The notes below the pieces were generated by a model. It saw nothing but the letters and a program-made list of their open reading frames with translations. It did no database searches and was not told the DNA's origin. Positions 49,205-60,748 of a stretch of 64,000 nt of DNA are shown in pieces (the first letter of the stretch is position 1; every line of letters begins with the position of its first letter). The DNA is from Muraenolepis orangiensis (lineage: Eukaryota > Chordata > Actinopteri > Gadiformes > Muraenolepididae), in the NCBI GenBank assembly GCA_027704905.1, contig JANIIK010000475.1, positions 1 through 64,000 on the forward strand, written 5' to 3'. A program made the position numbers and the translations under genes.

Positions 49205-49320
49205 CACACCCCCTACACTGCTCCCCTGCTCCCCTGTATATACAATTGCTGCCCACTGCTCCTAATACTAGGATGGGATAAATGCAGAGGAACTCATTTC
49301 ACTGTGTGTGTATGTGAACG
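49205..49320 (+). mobile_element. SINE 3' half
   Basis: gtatatacaattgctgccca ctgctcctaatactaggatg and aaatgcagaggaact match the 3' half of the SINE at 50338-50600. Confidence 0.6.
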
Positions 49321-49339
49321 GCGTCCGCGTTTCTCAGAC

Positions 49340-50154
49340 AATAATTTGATTATCCGCTGTTCTTCTAGAGAGCTGTGCTCGCCTTGTTCTGCAATCTATA
49401 AATGTAAATTTGAACTTGCTCGTTCGCTGCACTTGGAAAAGACTCAGAGCGGTGTGAATAACGGTTATATACCAAGTCAGTGATGCGTTCAGGGAACCTC
49501 CGTAAAGTCAGATAACCTGGGTTACATGTACATGTGACCAATAAAGAGGATTCAATCCTCCAGATTAGATTTTGATATTTTATATTAACAAATTGAATGT
49601 GTGAACTGCATGAGATTAACAGTCTAATCCAATGACCCATTTATCCTGAGACATTGGAGTTCTATAGTCAGAACACCCTAACCTCTAGACCCCCCCATTC
49701 CCCCCCCCCCTGTCATCCATCAGCATGCAGGACCAACCAGGATCCCTACGGTTGAAATTCATTTCCAGAACGTAAGGTGTTATCTCCAAAGCTCCTAGAG
49801 AGCCATGCTATTTGCTGCATAAGAGCAGAGCAGAGTGTTGGCCAGAAGTGAGGCAGAACAGGGCTTCTGCAAGAGGGTTCAAACCCGGTCTTTGAACCCT
49901 GCGGAGAGGTGCCGTGGTTCTACTCCAAAACATTGCTTCTGCTAACCCCAAGCAGGGACATTTAGAGGTTTAGAGGTGAAGAACACACCATATTTACTTT
50001 GGATGGTTGTGGACTCCATACACCGGTGTTGATGACGGCCATCTGTTGAACACATTGTGTTGTGGCAGTGCAACAGTTCTAGATTATTTTGATTTGAGTT
50101 TCAATGACATGTGAATGTTTGTCCTCTTACCAACCTTTGTTGAACGCACTATTG
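49340..50154. other. No gene seen
   Basis: Non-coding. Poly-C at 49699-49709. Confidence 0.5.
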
Positions 50155-50206
50155 TAAGTCGCATTGGACAAAAGTGTCTGCTAAATGACTGTAATGTAAT
50201 GTAATG
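50155..50206 (+). mobile_element. LINE/SINE tail fragment
   Basis: gtaagtcgcattggacaaaa gtgtctgctaaatgactg and (taatg)n form the well-known fish SINE/L2-type 3' tail. Confidence 0.7.
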
Positions 50207-50337
50207 TCATCATGGACGTGGAGATGGGCTGGTCGGTTTGAACCACAAAACACTCAGATAAGGTATATATATATATATATATATATATTTGCTGCAGTAC
50301 AGATATACGATATAAGCAAATGATAAAAAGATGAACA

Positions 50338-50600
50338 TGGGGCTGCAGGATTGCTCAGTCTGTTAGGACTTGGCTTGGGAACCAGAAGGTTGCCAGTTCA
50401 CGTCCCCGAAACACCTGGGCACTGCCGAGGTGCCCTTGAGCAAGGCACCAGACCCCTCCACTGCTCCCCAGGCGCTGTATATACAATAGCTGCCCACTGC
50501 TCCTAATACTAGGATGGGTTAAATGCAGAGAAACTAATTCACTGTGTGTACCAATATCAATACCAATAATGTATCAATAAAGACGATTCAATGCTCCAGA
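50338..50600 (+). mobile_element. tRNA-derived SINE, second family
   Basis: A tRNA-like head (ggggctgcaggattgctcag ... ccagttcacgtcccc), then cttgagcaaggcacc and the body gcgctgtatatacaatagctgcc. Box B is degenerate. A 3' half copy lies at 49205-49320. Confidence 0.7.
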
Positions 50601-50888
50601 TTTAGACGTTTAGCTGTGATTAAACGTTGAGCTGGTCAAAGCTCACAGTGCACACAGTGAACACTGAAGGAACACAAACTGTGTGTGGATATCCCACATG
50701 CTTCTCCCATCTTGTTTCCTCTGCTGGGGGATCAGGTTTGTTGGTTGGTGGTCAGTGTCCCCCACACAGCTGTTCTTAGCACACTCCCCAAGGTCTGTTA
50801 TCTTCACAACAATTATACATACATATATATATAAGTGTTTCTGCTTCTGGCAAGAATACAGGTTACCATAGTCCCTTCATCATTATTC

Positions 50889-51067
<179 letters not shown>

Positions 51068-51071
51068 TCAG

Positions 51072-51157
51072 GTGTTCCCCCAGTCCTGGAGCGCCTTTCA
51101 CTGTGACTGTTCCCCCACCAGATACACGGGAGCCACCTGGAGCCACCTGCCACAGCT
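51072..51157 (+). pseudogene. CNTNAP-family EGF-like exon relic
   Basis: Reads QSWSAFHCDCSPTRYTGATW after an AG acceptor. The pattern CSQSWxxFxCxCxxTxYxGATCH is the EGF-like module of contactin-associated proteins. Two lesions are visible. A C run (51077-51081) appears two bases too long between the first Cys-Ser and Gln-Ser-Trp. A 10-bp tandem duplication, ggagccacct at 51129-51138 and 51139-51148, shifts the frame so that the expected ATCH is reached only in another frame. A possible donor gtacgt follows at 51158. The N-terminal half of the EGF module is missing. It is collinear with the other exons. The lesion calls depend on the remembered family consensus. Confidence 0.6.
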
Positions 51158-51182
51158 GTACGTCAGCACCCCAGCTGATGTT

Positions 51183-51291
<109 letters not shown>

Positions 51292-51487
51292 AGGACTATT
51301 TCTCTCAATTGAAAGGAATTAAAGTTTGTGATGCCAGCACAGTAAAAATCCTAATTTCATGGCCCAGGCCACAATTCAATAGGTTACGTTTGTGACAGTG
51401 AGCAGGAAAACGTGTTTGTACAGGCAGGTAGAATTTCTCGCACAGCTGCATTTCTATTGCAGTAAAACTTCAAAGCGTTTCAACTAA

Positions 51488-51560
51488 ACTCTTAATAATA
51501 ATAATAATGATTCATTGCATTTATATAGTGCTTTTCAAGACACCCATAGCGCTTTACATC
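51488..51560 (-). mobile_element. SINE tail fragment
   Basis: Reverse complement of the 44986-45328 tail: (aat)n, then tttatatagtgcttttcaag acacc and agcgctttac. Confidence 0.75.
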
Positions 51561-51571
51561 ATGTGAGTGTG

Positions 51572-51746
<175 letters not shown>

Positions 51747-51770
51747 AATGGTAATGGTAATGGTAATGGA

Positions 51771-51920
51771 TGAGTCAATGATTCAATGAGTGTCACATAA
51801 GATTTTGCTAACGCTAGTAAGTACAGAGCATAATGTTCGTCCCAAAATACTTCATAAGGAGGCCTTCCGCCCCATTTCTGAAGAAGCTCCATTCATAATG
51901 TCATGTATGTCATTCAAAAT

Positions 51921-51962
<42 letters not shown>

Positions 51963-52920
51963 GACAAATGCTGTCAGTGCTGTCGGCTGAAGCCCCATAG
52001 TGTCATAATCTATGCCAGTACGACAGCTTGGCAAGGCAAAGCCATCCATGTGTCCATGTAGTTTGAGACGTTGATATTACTACTGCAAAGCAAAAGTACA
52101 ATATTGAAGTTGTTCTGAAGAGTATCGGCTTGAAGGTCAGTTGGGCTAAGAGAAAAATATTTAGGTGAATGTGAGAAGTGGTCTTGAAACGCTCATCCAA
52201 ACTATTGAAGCACAAATCTGTGTGTACGGTTCTCCCATGAGGCCCAATGTGTCTTTTATTCATAGATGGCAATCAGTCCTGACAGGCCTGTGTTTTGGCA
52301 TAACCAGTTCAATTGAATTAAGGAACAGAACAAAATAAGTTTGGGTGTCATATCAATGCAGAATATGTTCAATATGTTTGGGGATGCAAAACATGATGCT
52401 TTGATGTAGTTGATGATGACATGTCCCGTGCTTCTTATTTAAAGAAACCTCTCTCCAAGACGTTCCCTCTCTCCCTTTCCGTGGACCGCTGGACACTTGG
52501 GACCAGTGATGGAGAGGCTTTTCATTGTGCTCCTGCTGTTTCCGTGGAAACAGTGTGTTATATTTAGCCTGATATCAGACACAATTGTCAACTCATTGCA
52601 TTCCAATTCCATCTTCAGTCGGACATTGCCTTCACTCTAACTTATTTCCATGGGGGAGGGGATTCCATTTTCCAAACCAATCACTAGAGACCAGCAGCCG
52701 TAGCACTGATTGGCTTATCATCTGTCCCCCAGCGGTGCTAATTGGTTAATCACTTTTTCAACTGTGAAACCGCTGTGTCACGATGAAAGACAATAATAAT
52801 CAGTTAGCATAAACATACTGGTAAATGTGTGTTCTAATGGAATTTGCACACCTCTTTGGGGTCTCTTTTAATCATATTCTCATTCATGCTTATTCAACAG
52901 GCATTATACAACAGGCATTA
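51771..52920. other. No gene seen
   Basis: Contains a (TA)n tract at 51922-51960. Otherwise non-coding. Confidence 0.5.
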
Positions 52921-52924
52921 TTGC

Positions 52925-53130
52925 ACACACACACACACACACACACACACAGTGTGTGTATGCGTGCTTGTGTGCTTGCGTGGGCGTGTGTGCTTGTGTA
53001 TGTGTGCGTGTGTGTGTGCGTGCATGTGTGCGTGTGTGTGTGTGTGCGTGTGTGTGTGTATGCATGCGTGCGTGCATGTGTGTGTGTGTGTGCATGTGTC
53101 CATACATGCGTGTGTGTGTGTGTGTGTGTT
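52925..53130. repeat. CA tract followed by imperfect GT/GC-rich array
   Basis: About 28 bp of CA meets about 180 bp of TG with tgcg and tgca variants, giving an inverted, alternating purine-pyrimidine array. Confidence 0.92.
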
Positions 53131-53552
53131 TGCATGTGGCCAGACAGTCCAAAGGCATATTTGTATACACGTCAGCAAGGAGCAATCAACAAAGAGCCCA
53201 AACCTACACCTTTCTTACCTACTTTATTGTAGAGCAACAAGAATCAACAATTACATAAAGTAATAAGTCATTTTTCTATTTTCACATTAATGAAGCAGTG
53301 CCTCCACCAGCCACTATGCCCTGTGTTGTAATGACACACTGACCTTGATCACCATGCAGCTTGATGTATTGTTAGTTATATGAAACATTAATGAAAGGCT
53401 TGAGAGAACGTTCTGATATAACAAGTTCACATTCTGTTTCTCTCTCCAATCTATTGAACGTCTCAGTTTAATCTAGAATAGGGGATATCAGATGATAAGT
53501 TGTTTTTGCTTTTCTTCCAACCAGTTTCAGCAAAAAGTGACTAGAGCAAACA
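53131..53552. other. No gene seen
   Basis: Non-coding. Confidence 0.5.
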
Positions 53553-53700
53553 TGTAGCTTAGTTATTAACGTGTAGCTTAGTTATTAACGTGTAGCTTAG
53601 TTATTAACGTGTAGCTTAGTTATTAACGTGTAGCTTAGTTATTAACGTGTAGCTTAGTTATTAACGTGTGGCTTAGTTATTAACGTGTAGCTTAGTTATT
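53553..53700. repeat. 19-bp minisatellite, ~8 copies
   Basis: Unit gtgtagcttagttattaac, almost invariant (one gtgtggc variant). Confidence 0.95.
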
Positions 53701-54820
53701 GAGTCTGGCTATTTTTTAACAACTCTACCGCTATGATTTTCTTACAGTTTAAATGCAAATTAAAGAATTCTTCACATCAGTCCAGACAGGTAACACACAC
53801 GCACACACACACACCTACACATATATACATAATAATGTTTAACATTGTTTGTAGAGTCTGGATCAATAAAGAGGTCTTTGACATCATTGGTAGCATCATT
53901 GGTTCAGACTATGACTGATGAATGATTCTTCATCCTCTTTAGCCTGCTAATTGTGTTTTGGGATCATCTGCTTTAGTCCATTATGTGCATATTTGAATGC
54001 TCAGGGATCTCAGTTACAAAAAGTATATAGAGTATATAGAGCGTAGGATCCACACTAAAAGTGTACGTGCGCACAAAAGCCAACAATTAAAAAAGGCAAA
54101 AACCAAAAAAGTCCACCTGGAAATGTGCCCATGTGGATCCGCCTCATGCCCCTCCCCCTACACACCCAAACTCAACCATGATTGGTCAATGCAAAGCAGC
54201 ACATGAATGTTGATGCATATTAATGAGCCTGCTGATCAATGCTACGTGGCGGTGAATCTTGGCACCTGAGAGGAATCTGAAGAAAAGTCATTAGGTCAGA
54301 AAGTAGAGAGTCACAAACAGAAGAAAAGGCAGAAAAGACAGTGACTCTGACTGGCAGGACAGTTGTGATCCCTGCAGCAATACAACACGCAAAAACAATT
54401 TAACAACAAAAATCGTACTTATATGCACAGTAGTAAATATATATATATATATATATACGTATTCAATATTTTTGGAAAATTCTCTTTTAAATGATTTGAT
54501 GTCATCTGGATTTCTACAACCGATGATAATATCCAGTGAGACGGCGCTGATTAAATATTATGTGTGCATATAAAAATGTGTGAGAGGCATCATTATACAA
54601 TCTGGCTACAACTCACCACTTCACCATCTGCGTCTCCAAAATGTTGGTTCTAACATAAGGCTTTGCCTTATGGGCTTGTCCCGAGCGCAAATCACGTGCA
54701 CTGAACATTTCAGCAATGCCTTTGGGCCCCGCCCACATTCCCCACAGCAACGTGCATAAAAGGCCGTGCCGAGCGGCCCTCGAAGGTAAGTGTGATAAAT
54801 GATGAATGATGTTAACCATC
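53701..54820. other. No gene seen
   Basis: Includes short CA and TA tracts (53792-53812 and 54437-54458). No exon recognised. Confidence 0.5.
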
Positions 54821-54824
54821 CACC

Positions 54825-54975
54825 GTGCTTTTCAGAACCCGGCAGCGCCAGGGCCAAGCGCACCTGCGCGGAGTGCCCGGCAAGGCTCCCCTTGGACGAC
54901 CGACACACCTTGTGTTTTTGTTGCCTGGGCGCAGACCACGCCAAAGCTGCTGTAAGCAACGCCAAGAGTTATCTC
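54825..54975 (+). pseudogene. Zinc-finger gag fragment, DIRS/Ngaro-like (tentative)
   Basis: The plus frame gives CAECPARLPLDDRHTLCFCC followed by LGADHAKAAVSN. The CxxC...DxHxxCxxCLGxDHA pattern occurs in the first ORF of tyrosine-recombinase retroelements (DIRS/Ngaro) of fish. Only about 50 codons are visible, followed by a stop. No recombinase, RT or split repeats were seen nearby. Confidence 0.4.
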
Positions 54976-55059
54976 CCGTGCTGTTCCATGGCCGAAGATT
55001 AAGTCTTCGAGAGGTTCTTCGCACCAAACCAACCGCCTTCGATATCCTCACCGGTGAAA

Positions 55060-55290
55060 CATTACATTACATTACAGAGAGGTAGCCAGTGTAGAGTCCG
55101 AAGGAGAGTAGATGTGTGGGAGTACTTGGGGCGGTTGAACAACAGGCGAGCTGCAGCTTTCTGAATGAGCTTCAGGGGCCTGATGGCAAATGCCGGGGCG
55201 CCAGCAAGGAGGGAGTTGCAGTAGTCCAGCTAGAAGATGAAAAGAGCCTGGATGAGCACCTGCGCAGCCTTTTCAGTGAGAAAAGGCCGA
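55060..55290 (-). pseudogene. L2/CR1-like LINE fragment, 3' part
   Basis: Begins with the (attac)n tail. Read in reverse it gives the degenerate segment matching SRLDYCNSLLAG...LQLIQNAAARLVF, the same family as the plus-strand copy at 63-295. It continues at 55668-55885. Confidence 0.65.
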
Positions 55291-55667
55291 CAGGTTAGAC
55301 AGAGGCCTCTTTACATTTTCACCACGTAGGTAACTCATTGTTAAATACCCTAGGTTAGAGGGGGTATGCCACCCATGTACGTTTTGCTAGAGTAGTGTGT
55401 TTGGTCAACCGCTTGTTGCCACCGCTGCTACTAGTAGTTGCCAGAGGGCAATTTCCTTTTTGCGTAGCTTTGTGAAGCTCCTTTTGATTTGGCATACTTC
55501 CACCAGGTCCCTAGGCGTGTATCCTTTGTCTGTGTCCTTTGTTGTGTTATCACAAATACACTGGTATTGCACTTTGAACCCTGTTTTCTCTCCGTTCTTG
55601 CTCCGGCGCACACGGGATCCCCCTTTACCCAATGGTCGAACACTCTTGGACATCAGGGGCTGTAACA
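55291..55667. mobile_element. Unclassified ~375-bp insertion within the LINE
   Basis: The LINE sequence is interrupted between aaaggccg and ctcctggtgtagag. The inserted DNA starts on the minus strand with TGTTACAGCCCCTGATG, LTR-like. No matching end or duplication was confirmed. Confidence 0.4.
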
Positions 55668-55885
55668 CCTCCTGGTGTAGAGGAGGAATCTGCAGGAGCG
55701 TGTCACCAATGCAATGTTTGCCGAGAACGACAGTTGGTCGTCCAGGGTCACACCCAGATTCCTTGCAGTCCGAGTAGGTGTCACCACAGCATCATCAATG
55801 GTGACAGCCAGGTCTCGGTGCGGACAGTCCTTTGCCGGGAAGAACACTAGCTCAGTCTTGTCCAGGTTGAATTAAATACCCAGTA
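55668..55885 (-). pseudogene. L2/CR1-like LINE fragment, RT C-terminal part
   Basis: The minus strand reads FFPAKDCPHRDLAVTIDDAV, VTPTRTARNLGVTLDDQLSF and SANIALVTRSCRFLLYTRR. NLGVxLDxxLSFxxxI is a conserved block of CR1/L2-group LINEs. It joins in order to 55060-55290. Confidence 0.75.
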
Positions 55886-56908
55886 TGCAGCGCTACTGGG
55901 GAGAACAATACTTTAAATGCGTATTTAATTTGATTGTTCTGCATAAACTGAACCAATCCTTGCATGAGGACTGTAATGCAAATGCGAACACTTGAATAAT
56001 ATAATTAGGTGGTATCTGCAACATACGCTTTGCCTCCCTTTTATCAATCAAATTTTTATTATTTGTAACTGCGGTCTTTGTTTGCCTAAGCAAATCATAA
56101 GAGAAATGCTTAGTGGGATCAATCAAGCTAAATGAAAGAGCCAAGCTTGAGTTCTGCTTCAGTTGTAGGCTAATTAGCAGAACGCTTGGTCTATTTGTAT
56201 GTTGTATTAAAAGCTTTGAATTCAGCATCAATGAATTTTGACACCTGTAAAATCTGTAGCCTGTTTTAACAAAAGGCTCCATGGCATCAGATTGACCCTG
56301 TACCAGGCTACCAGGTAACTTTTTATTTTCTCCTTATTTTCATTGAGGCAAAGTCCTCTGCTGCCGAGCTGAAATTAAACGTGTCCGAGGTGTCCTTGCA
56401 GCTTGCGATACGCATAAGCCACGTCACTCTCTCTCCTCCAGACGACTCCACAGTGATGTCTTCACACCATTCTGCAGGGAGAAGCACCTCTCTGCTGGCA
56501 CGCTTGACACGGGCAGAACAGAAATTTTGCCAGTGTAGCCCAGTCAGGGTACAGCTCGCTGAACTCATAAATGAGCACTTTGCAAGCTGTCGCAAAAGTT
56601 AAACCCCCATAGCCGCGGAGCGCTGTCATCACCGCCACTGCGTCTGTTCGGGTGTGATTGACAACAATGAGAGGTGCGGCAGCTGATTCACTCAATTCAT
56701 GGGGGAAAGCCGTTATCTATAATCGTTATCTAAGTTTTGTATGAGCATTATTAGCGGACATTTTGGCCGACATGTTTTGAATTTATAATTTTTTTAATTA
56801 CCGGCTAACGGAAACCCTGATATATACTGTATATATATATAAATATATATCCATCAAAATATCAGCGCTATGACAATCAGAAAACAAGGGGTGTGTTTGT
56901 CTTGTCAG
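55886..56908. other. No gene identified; possible unknown repeat at 56320-56780
   Basis: A 90-codon minus frame (56595-56323) has no recognised domain. The sequence style suggests a dispersed repeat. Confidence 0.35.
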
Positions 56909-57017
56909 AGAGTTATTGGAACGTGGCGTCCTTTCGACACGGAGACGTCCTACCTCCACTTCCCCACGCTCCACGCCCAGCTGAGCATTAAAAGTGGGCC
57001 AGGAGTCTTTTGCGGAG
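56909..57017 (+). pseudogene. CNTNAP-family exon relic: start of third laminin G domain
   Basis: After a good acceptor (gtgtttgtcttgtcag) it reads SYWNVASF, then, in a shifted frame, DTETSYLHFPTLHAQLS. In contactin-associated proteins the fibrinogen-like region ends GDRxYWNxASF and runs into YLHFPTF as the next LamG domain begins. An extra T in 56932-56934 breaks the frame between ASF and DTET. After HAQLS the text jumps to IKSGPGVF, lacking the expected residues of a SADISFYF-type block. A GTAAAT donor lies at 57018. One indel could be a sequencing error, but the missing block argues for real decay. Confidence 0.62.
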
Positions 57018-57019
57018 GT

Positions 57020-58498
57020 AAATCCATAACTGGGGTTACTTGAAGGTGGTCTCATTGTGAACAGACTATTAACTTATAAAAAAAAACATTTGACAAACAA
57101 TCAAACCATAGGAGGGGCATTCAAATCCCGTTGCTTTTTTCAGCTTTGCTTTTGGAGAAGTGAAGTGAAGAAGTCTGTGATTTGACCGAGACTTTTTAAA
57201 AGCACTCGTGCCTCTCTTACCCTCGGTACTGGAGCTGCTGTGCTTGATGGAGGGAGGGAGGTAATGAGCGAGAGAAGTCGCAGGGAAAGGAGGCCGATGT
57301 TTGGTGGGCTCTCTTCTCTCACCACCATTCCTCTTGTGCCTCCAGTCAATCTCTTTCAAGGAGACCATGATTTGTAGAAATGAAACGGCAGCAGCAGTGA
57401 ATGCATCAAAAACTGTAGCCCTCTGGCCCTGCTTGGTTTAGTGATGTTGTTACAACCCTGCCATAAATCCACAGCTCATGGAGTTAAAACTACACAGCCC
57501 CGTGTCTTAAGGCAATACGATCCACCCCTCCAAATGTCCTTAATCACCAAGGATTTGTTATATATATAGAGAGATATAATCTCTATTGCTTTTGCAGCTG
57601 TCTAATGGGATCCACAACTCTCAGGAAAAAGGACAAAAGCCCCCACACACACACAAGATGAAACAGACATGAGATGAAATTCCCGCCCACTGAGGTGACG
57701 GCGAAGCCTGCCGTCTGCAGCCTGAAGAACCGCCACCAAACCGGCTTCCCCAGATAGACCAGCTTTGCTTGAAGTTCAGGAAATCATGTTCCATCATGTT
57801 AGCACCAATGTGAAATACAATGTCTGTTCTGTCTGCATATATTATATACAACATATTAAGAAGACCGTTACGAAATATGTTAATTATCTCTGAAACAAAT
57901 CTCTCAAATTTTAAATAAAGGCCTAACACTAAACAAAATGTGCATAGCATTAGCTTGTGTGGCCACTATCTTTCCACTCTTATACACTTATATTATTATA
58001 TACACTATATACACATATATACACTGTCCTCCAGAGCTTCTCTCTGAGAAAAAAAATCACCAAATCGATATTGAGTTCACCAAAGTGGTTATTTTGTGAT
58101 GCAGGCGTTTAGTGTGTCGTCTCAGATGCTTTGAGGACACAAATTAACAATTTGGAAGTAAGATTTGGCCGTCTTCTCTGTAGCATAGAGGAAGATGAGC
58201 CAGGGACATATGGTGGGTTTTGGCCTGAACTTCGATGACATCATCTTTCAGGAAAAGTGTGGCTTTTCAAGCTGGCCATAGAACAGGATACATATTAACT
58301 AGTATGAAGAAGATGACTCTCCAATTGGAAATCGTTCTGCAATTAACACCTGTCCCAAAAGGCAAAAGAGATGTAATTTGCTTTGGATGAAAGCACCTGC
58401 TAAATTACTAAAATGTAAATGTACAAGTGAAAAGACACATGAACACAAAATATACAAGCAACCTTCATCTCTCCTGTGTACTTCACCGCACTTCTTGT
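57020..58498. other. No gene seen
   Basis: Searched for further LamG3 exons without success. Non-coding. Confidence 0.5.
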
Positions 58499-59165
58499 AC
58501 AAGATACAAGATACAAGATATAAGATATTTTTATTGGCCAATTGCAACCGGTACATTGGAATGCTTACTCCCCATTCCCTCCCGCAGTATACATCTCTAA
58601 AACAATACCATAAAAATAATATATACAATTAAAAATATAAAATAATTATTTTTCTAAAAGTTATTTTTTCCAAAAATCTTTAAAAGCATTTTAAGTGCAG
58701 TAGTGCAGCAGCATCCTGAATACAGTGCAGTAACTGATGAGTCCAGAAAGTCCAGCAAAGTATGTAAGTGTAATTTTAATGACAATGTTATGAAAGTGAA
58801 AGTGGCAGCACTCCTAGCAGTTCAGTAGGCGCACTGCCTGTGGATAAAAACTATCCTTAAACCTGGTAGTCCTTGTACGGATGCTGCGCAACCGGCGACC
58901 AGACGGTAGGGGGGAGAAGAGATGGAGCCCAGGGTGGTTGTAGTCCATTATGATGGACATGGCCTTCTTCCGACATCTGGTCCTAAAGATCTCCTCAATG
59001 CATGGAAGTGCACACCCCATGATCTTCTCTGCCGTCCTCACGACCCTCTGGATGTCTTCTTGTCCTGTTCAGTGGTGTCTCCGTACCACACAGTGACGCC
59101 ACCCGTCAGGACGCTCTCTACGGTGCCACGGTAGAAGTTCACTAGCCACCTGTGCCTATTCCGCT
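58499..59165 (-). pseudogene. Rex1/L2-like LINE, 5'-truncated
   Basis: The 3' end (gatacaagatacaagatata, then ttattggccaattgc) is at 58499. The minus strand gives RTAEKIMGCALPCIEEIFRT, RCRKKAMSIIMDYNHPGLHL, FSPLPSGRRLRSIRTRTTRF and YPQAVRLLN, an ORF2 C-terminus. Upstream is WYGDTTEQDKK in a shifted frame. Same family as 432-1157 and 6428-7600. Confidence 0.85.
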
Positions 59166-59188
59166 TCTCCTGAGGCACCGCATCTAGT

Positions 59189-59883
<695 letters not shown>

Positions 59884-59981
59884 GTGTGTATATAATGTAT
59901 ATATAATGTATATATAATGTATATATAATACATTAGTTATACAGTTATACATTAGTTGATATACTGTATATACTGTATATA

Positions 59982-60015
<34 letters not shown>
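59884..60015. repeat. (TATA)n-rich low-complexity repeats
   Basis: Three copies of the 13-bp unit aatgtatatat plus at, then actgtat units and a (TA)n tract at 59987-60013. Confidence 0.9.
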
Positions 60016-60017
<2 letters not shown>

Positions 60018-60109
60018 ACTGTATATGGATATATCTTCCATGTATAGTGCTTTTGTTCTTCACAATGCAATCATTGTCTTTTTGCATTCTGTCCACTATC
60101 TAACCATTA

Positions 60110-60392
60110 ATGTCTGGTGTACCACCCTGTCCACTATCTATCCACTAAGGTCTGGTGTGCCACACTGTCCACTATCTATCCACTAAGGTCTGGTGTACCA
60201 CACTGTCCACTATCTAACCACTAAGGTCTGGTGTACCACACTGTCCACTATCTAACCACTAAGGTCTGGTGTACCACACTGTCCACTATCTAACACTAAG
60301 GTCTGGTGTACCACACTGTCCACTATCTAACCACTAAGGTCTGGTGTACCACACTGTCCACTATCTAACCACTAAGGTATGTTGTACCACAC
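60110..60392. repeat. 38-bp minisatellite, ~7.5 copies
   Basis: Unit ccactaaggtctggtgtacc plus acactgtccactatctaa, with small variants. Confidence 0.95.
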
Positions 60393-60748
60393 TGCCCTCA
60401 AGGCCAAACATCTGAAACACACAATTGCAATCACCACACATTGCACAGTACACACTGACTCCCAGTCACACAAAGAGGTGACGGTAATAGCTGGCAAACC
60501 AAATCATTGCTGCTATCCGCATTCTCCGACTACAGAAATAATGTGTTTTTATGCAGGTCAGTTTTTGCCATACAGGTGAACATTAATCCCTTACTGCCAA
60601 TCCAATTTGCAACTAGGAGGAACCTGGATGTGATGATATAGGTGTTGCTACACACTGCAGAGACGCCTCAAAATAACAAACCCTATCTGGTGTGTGTGTG
60701 TGTTTGTCTGCAGATGTATGTGTGTGTCTGTGGATGTGTGTGTGTGTG
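60393..60748. other. No gene seen
   Basis: Non-coding, with short GT tracts at 60690-60750. Confidence 0.5.

Noticed and set aside
54825..54975. Cellular zinc-finger gene
   Set aside because: The Cys/His spacing fits a retroelement gag finger better and no splice sites frame it.
56323..56595. 90-codon minus-strand gene
   Set aside because: No domain, start context or splice signals. The region looks like a dispersed repeat.
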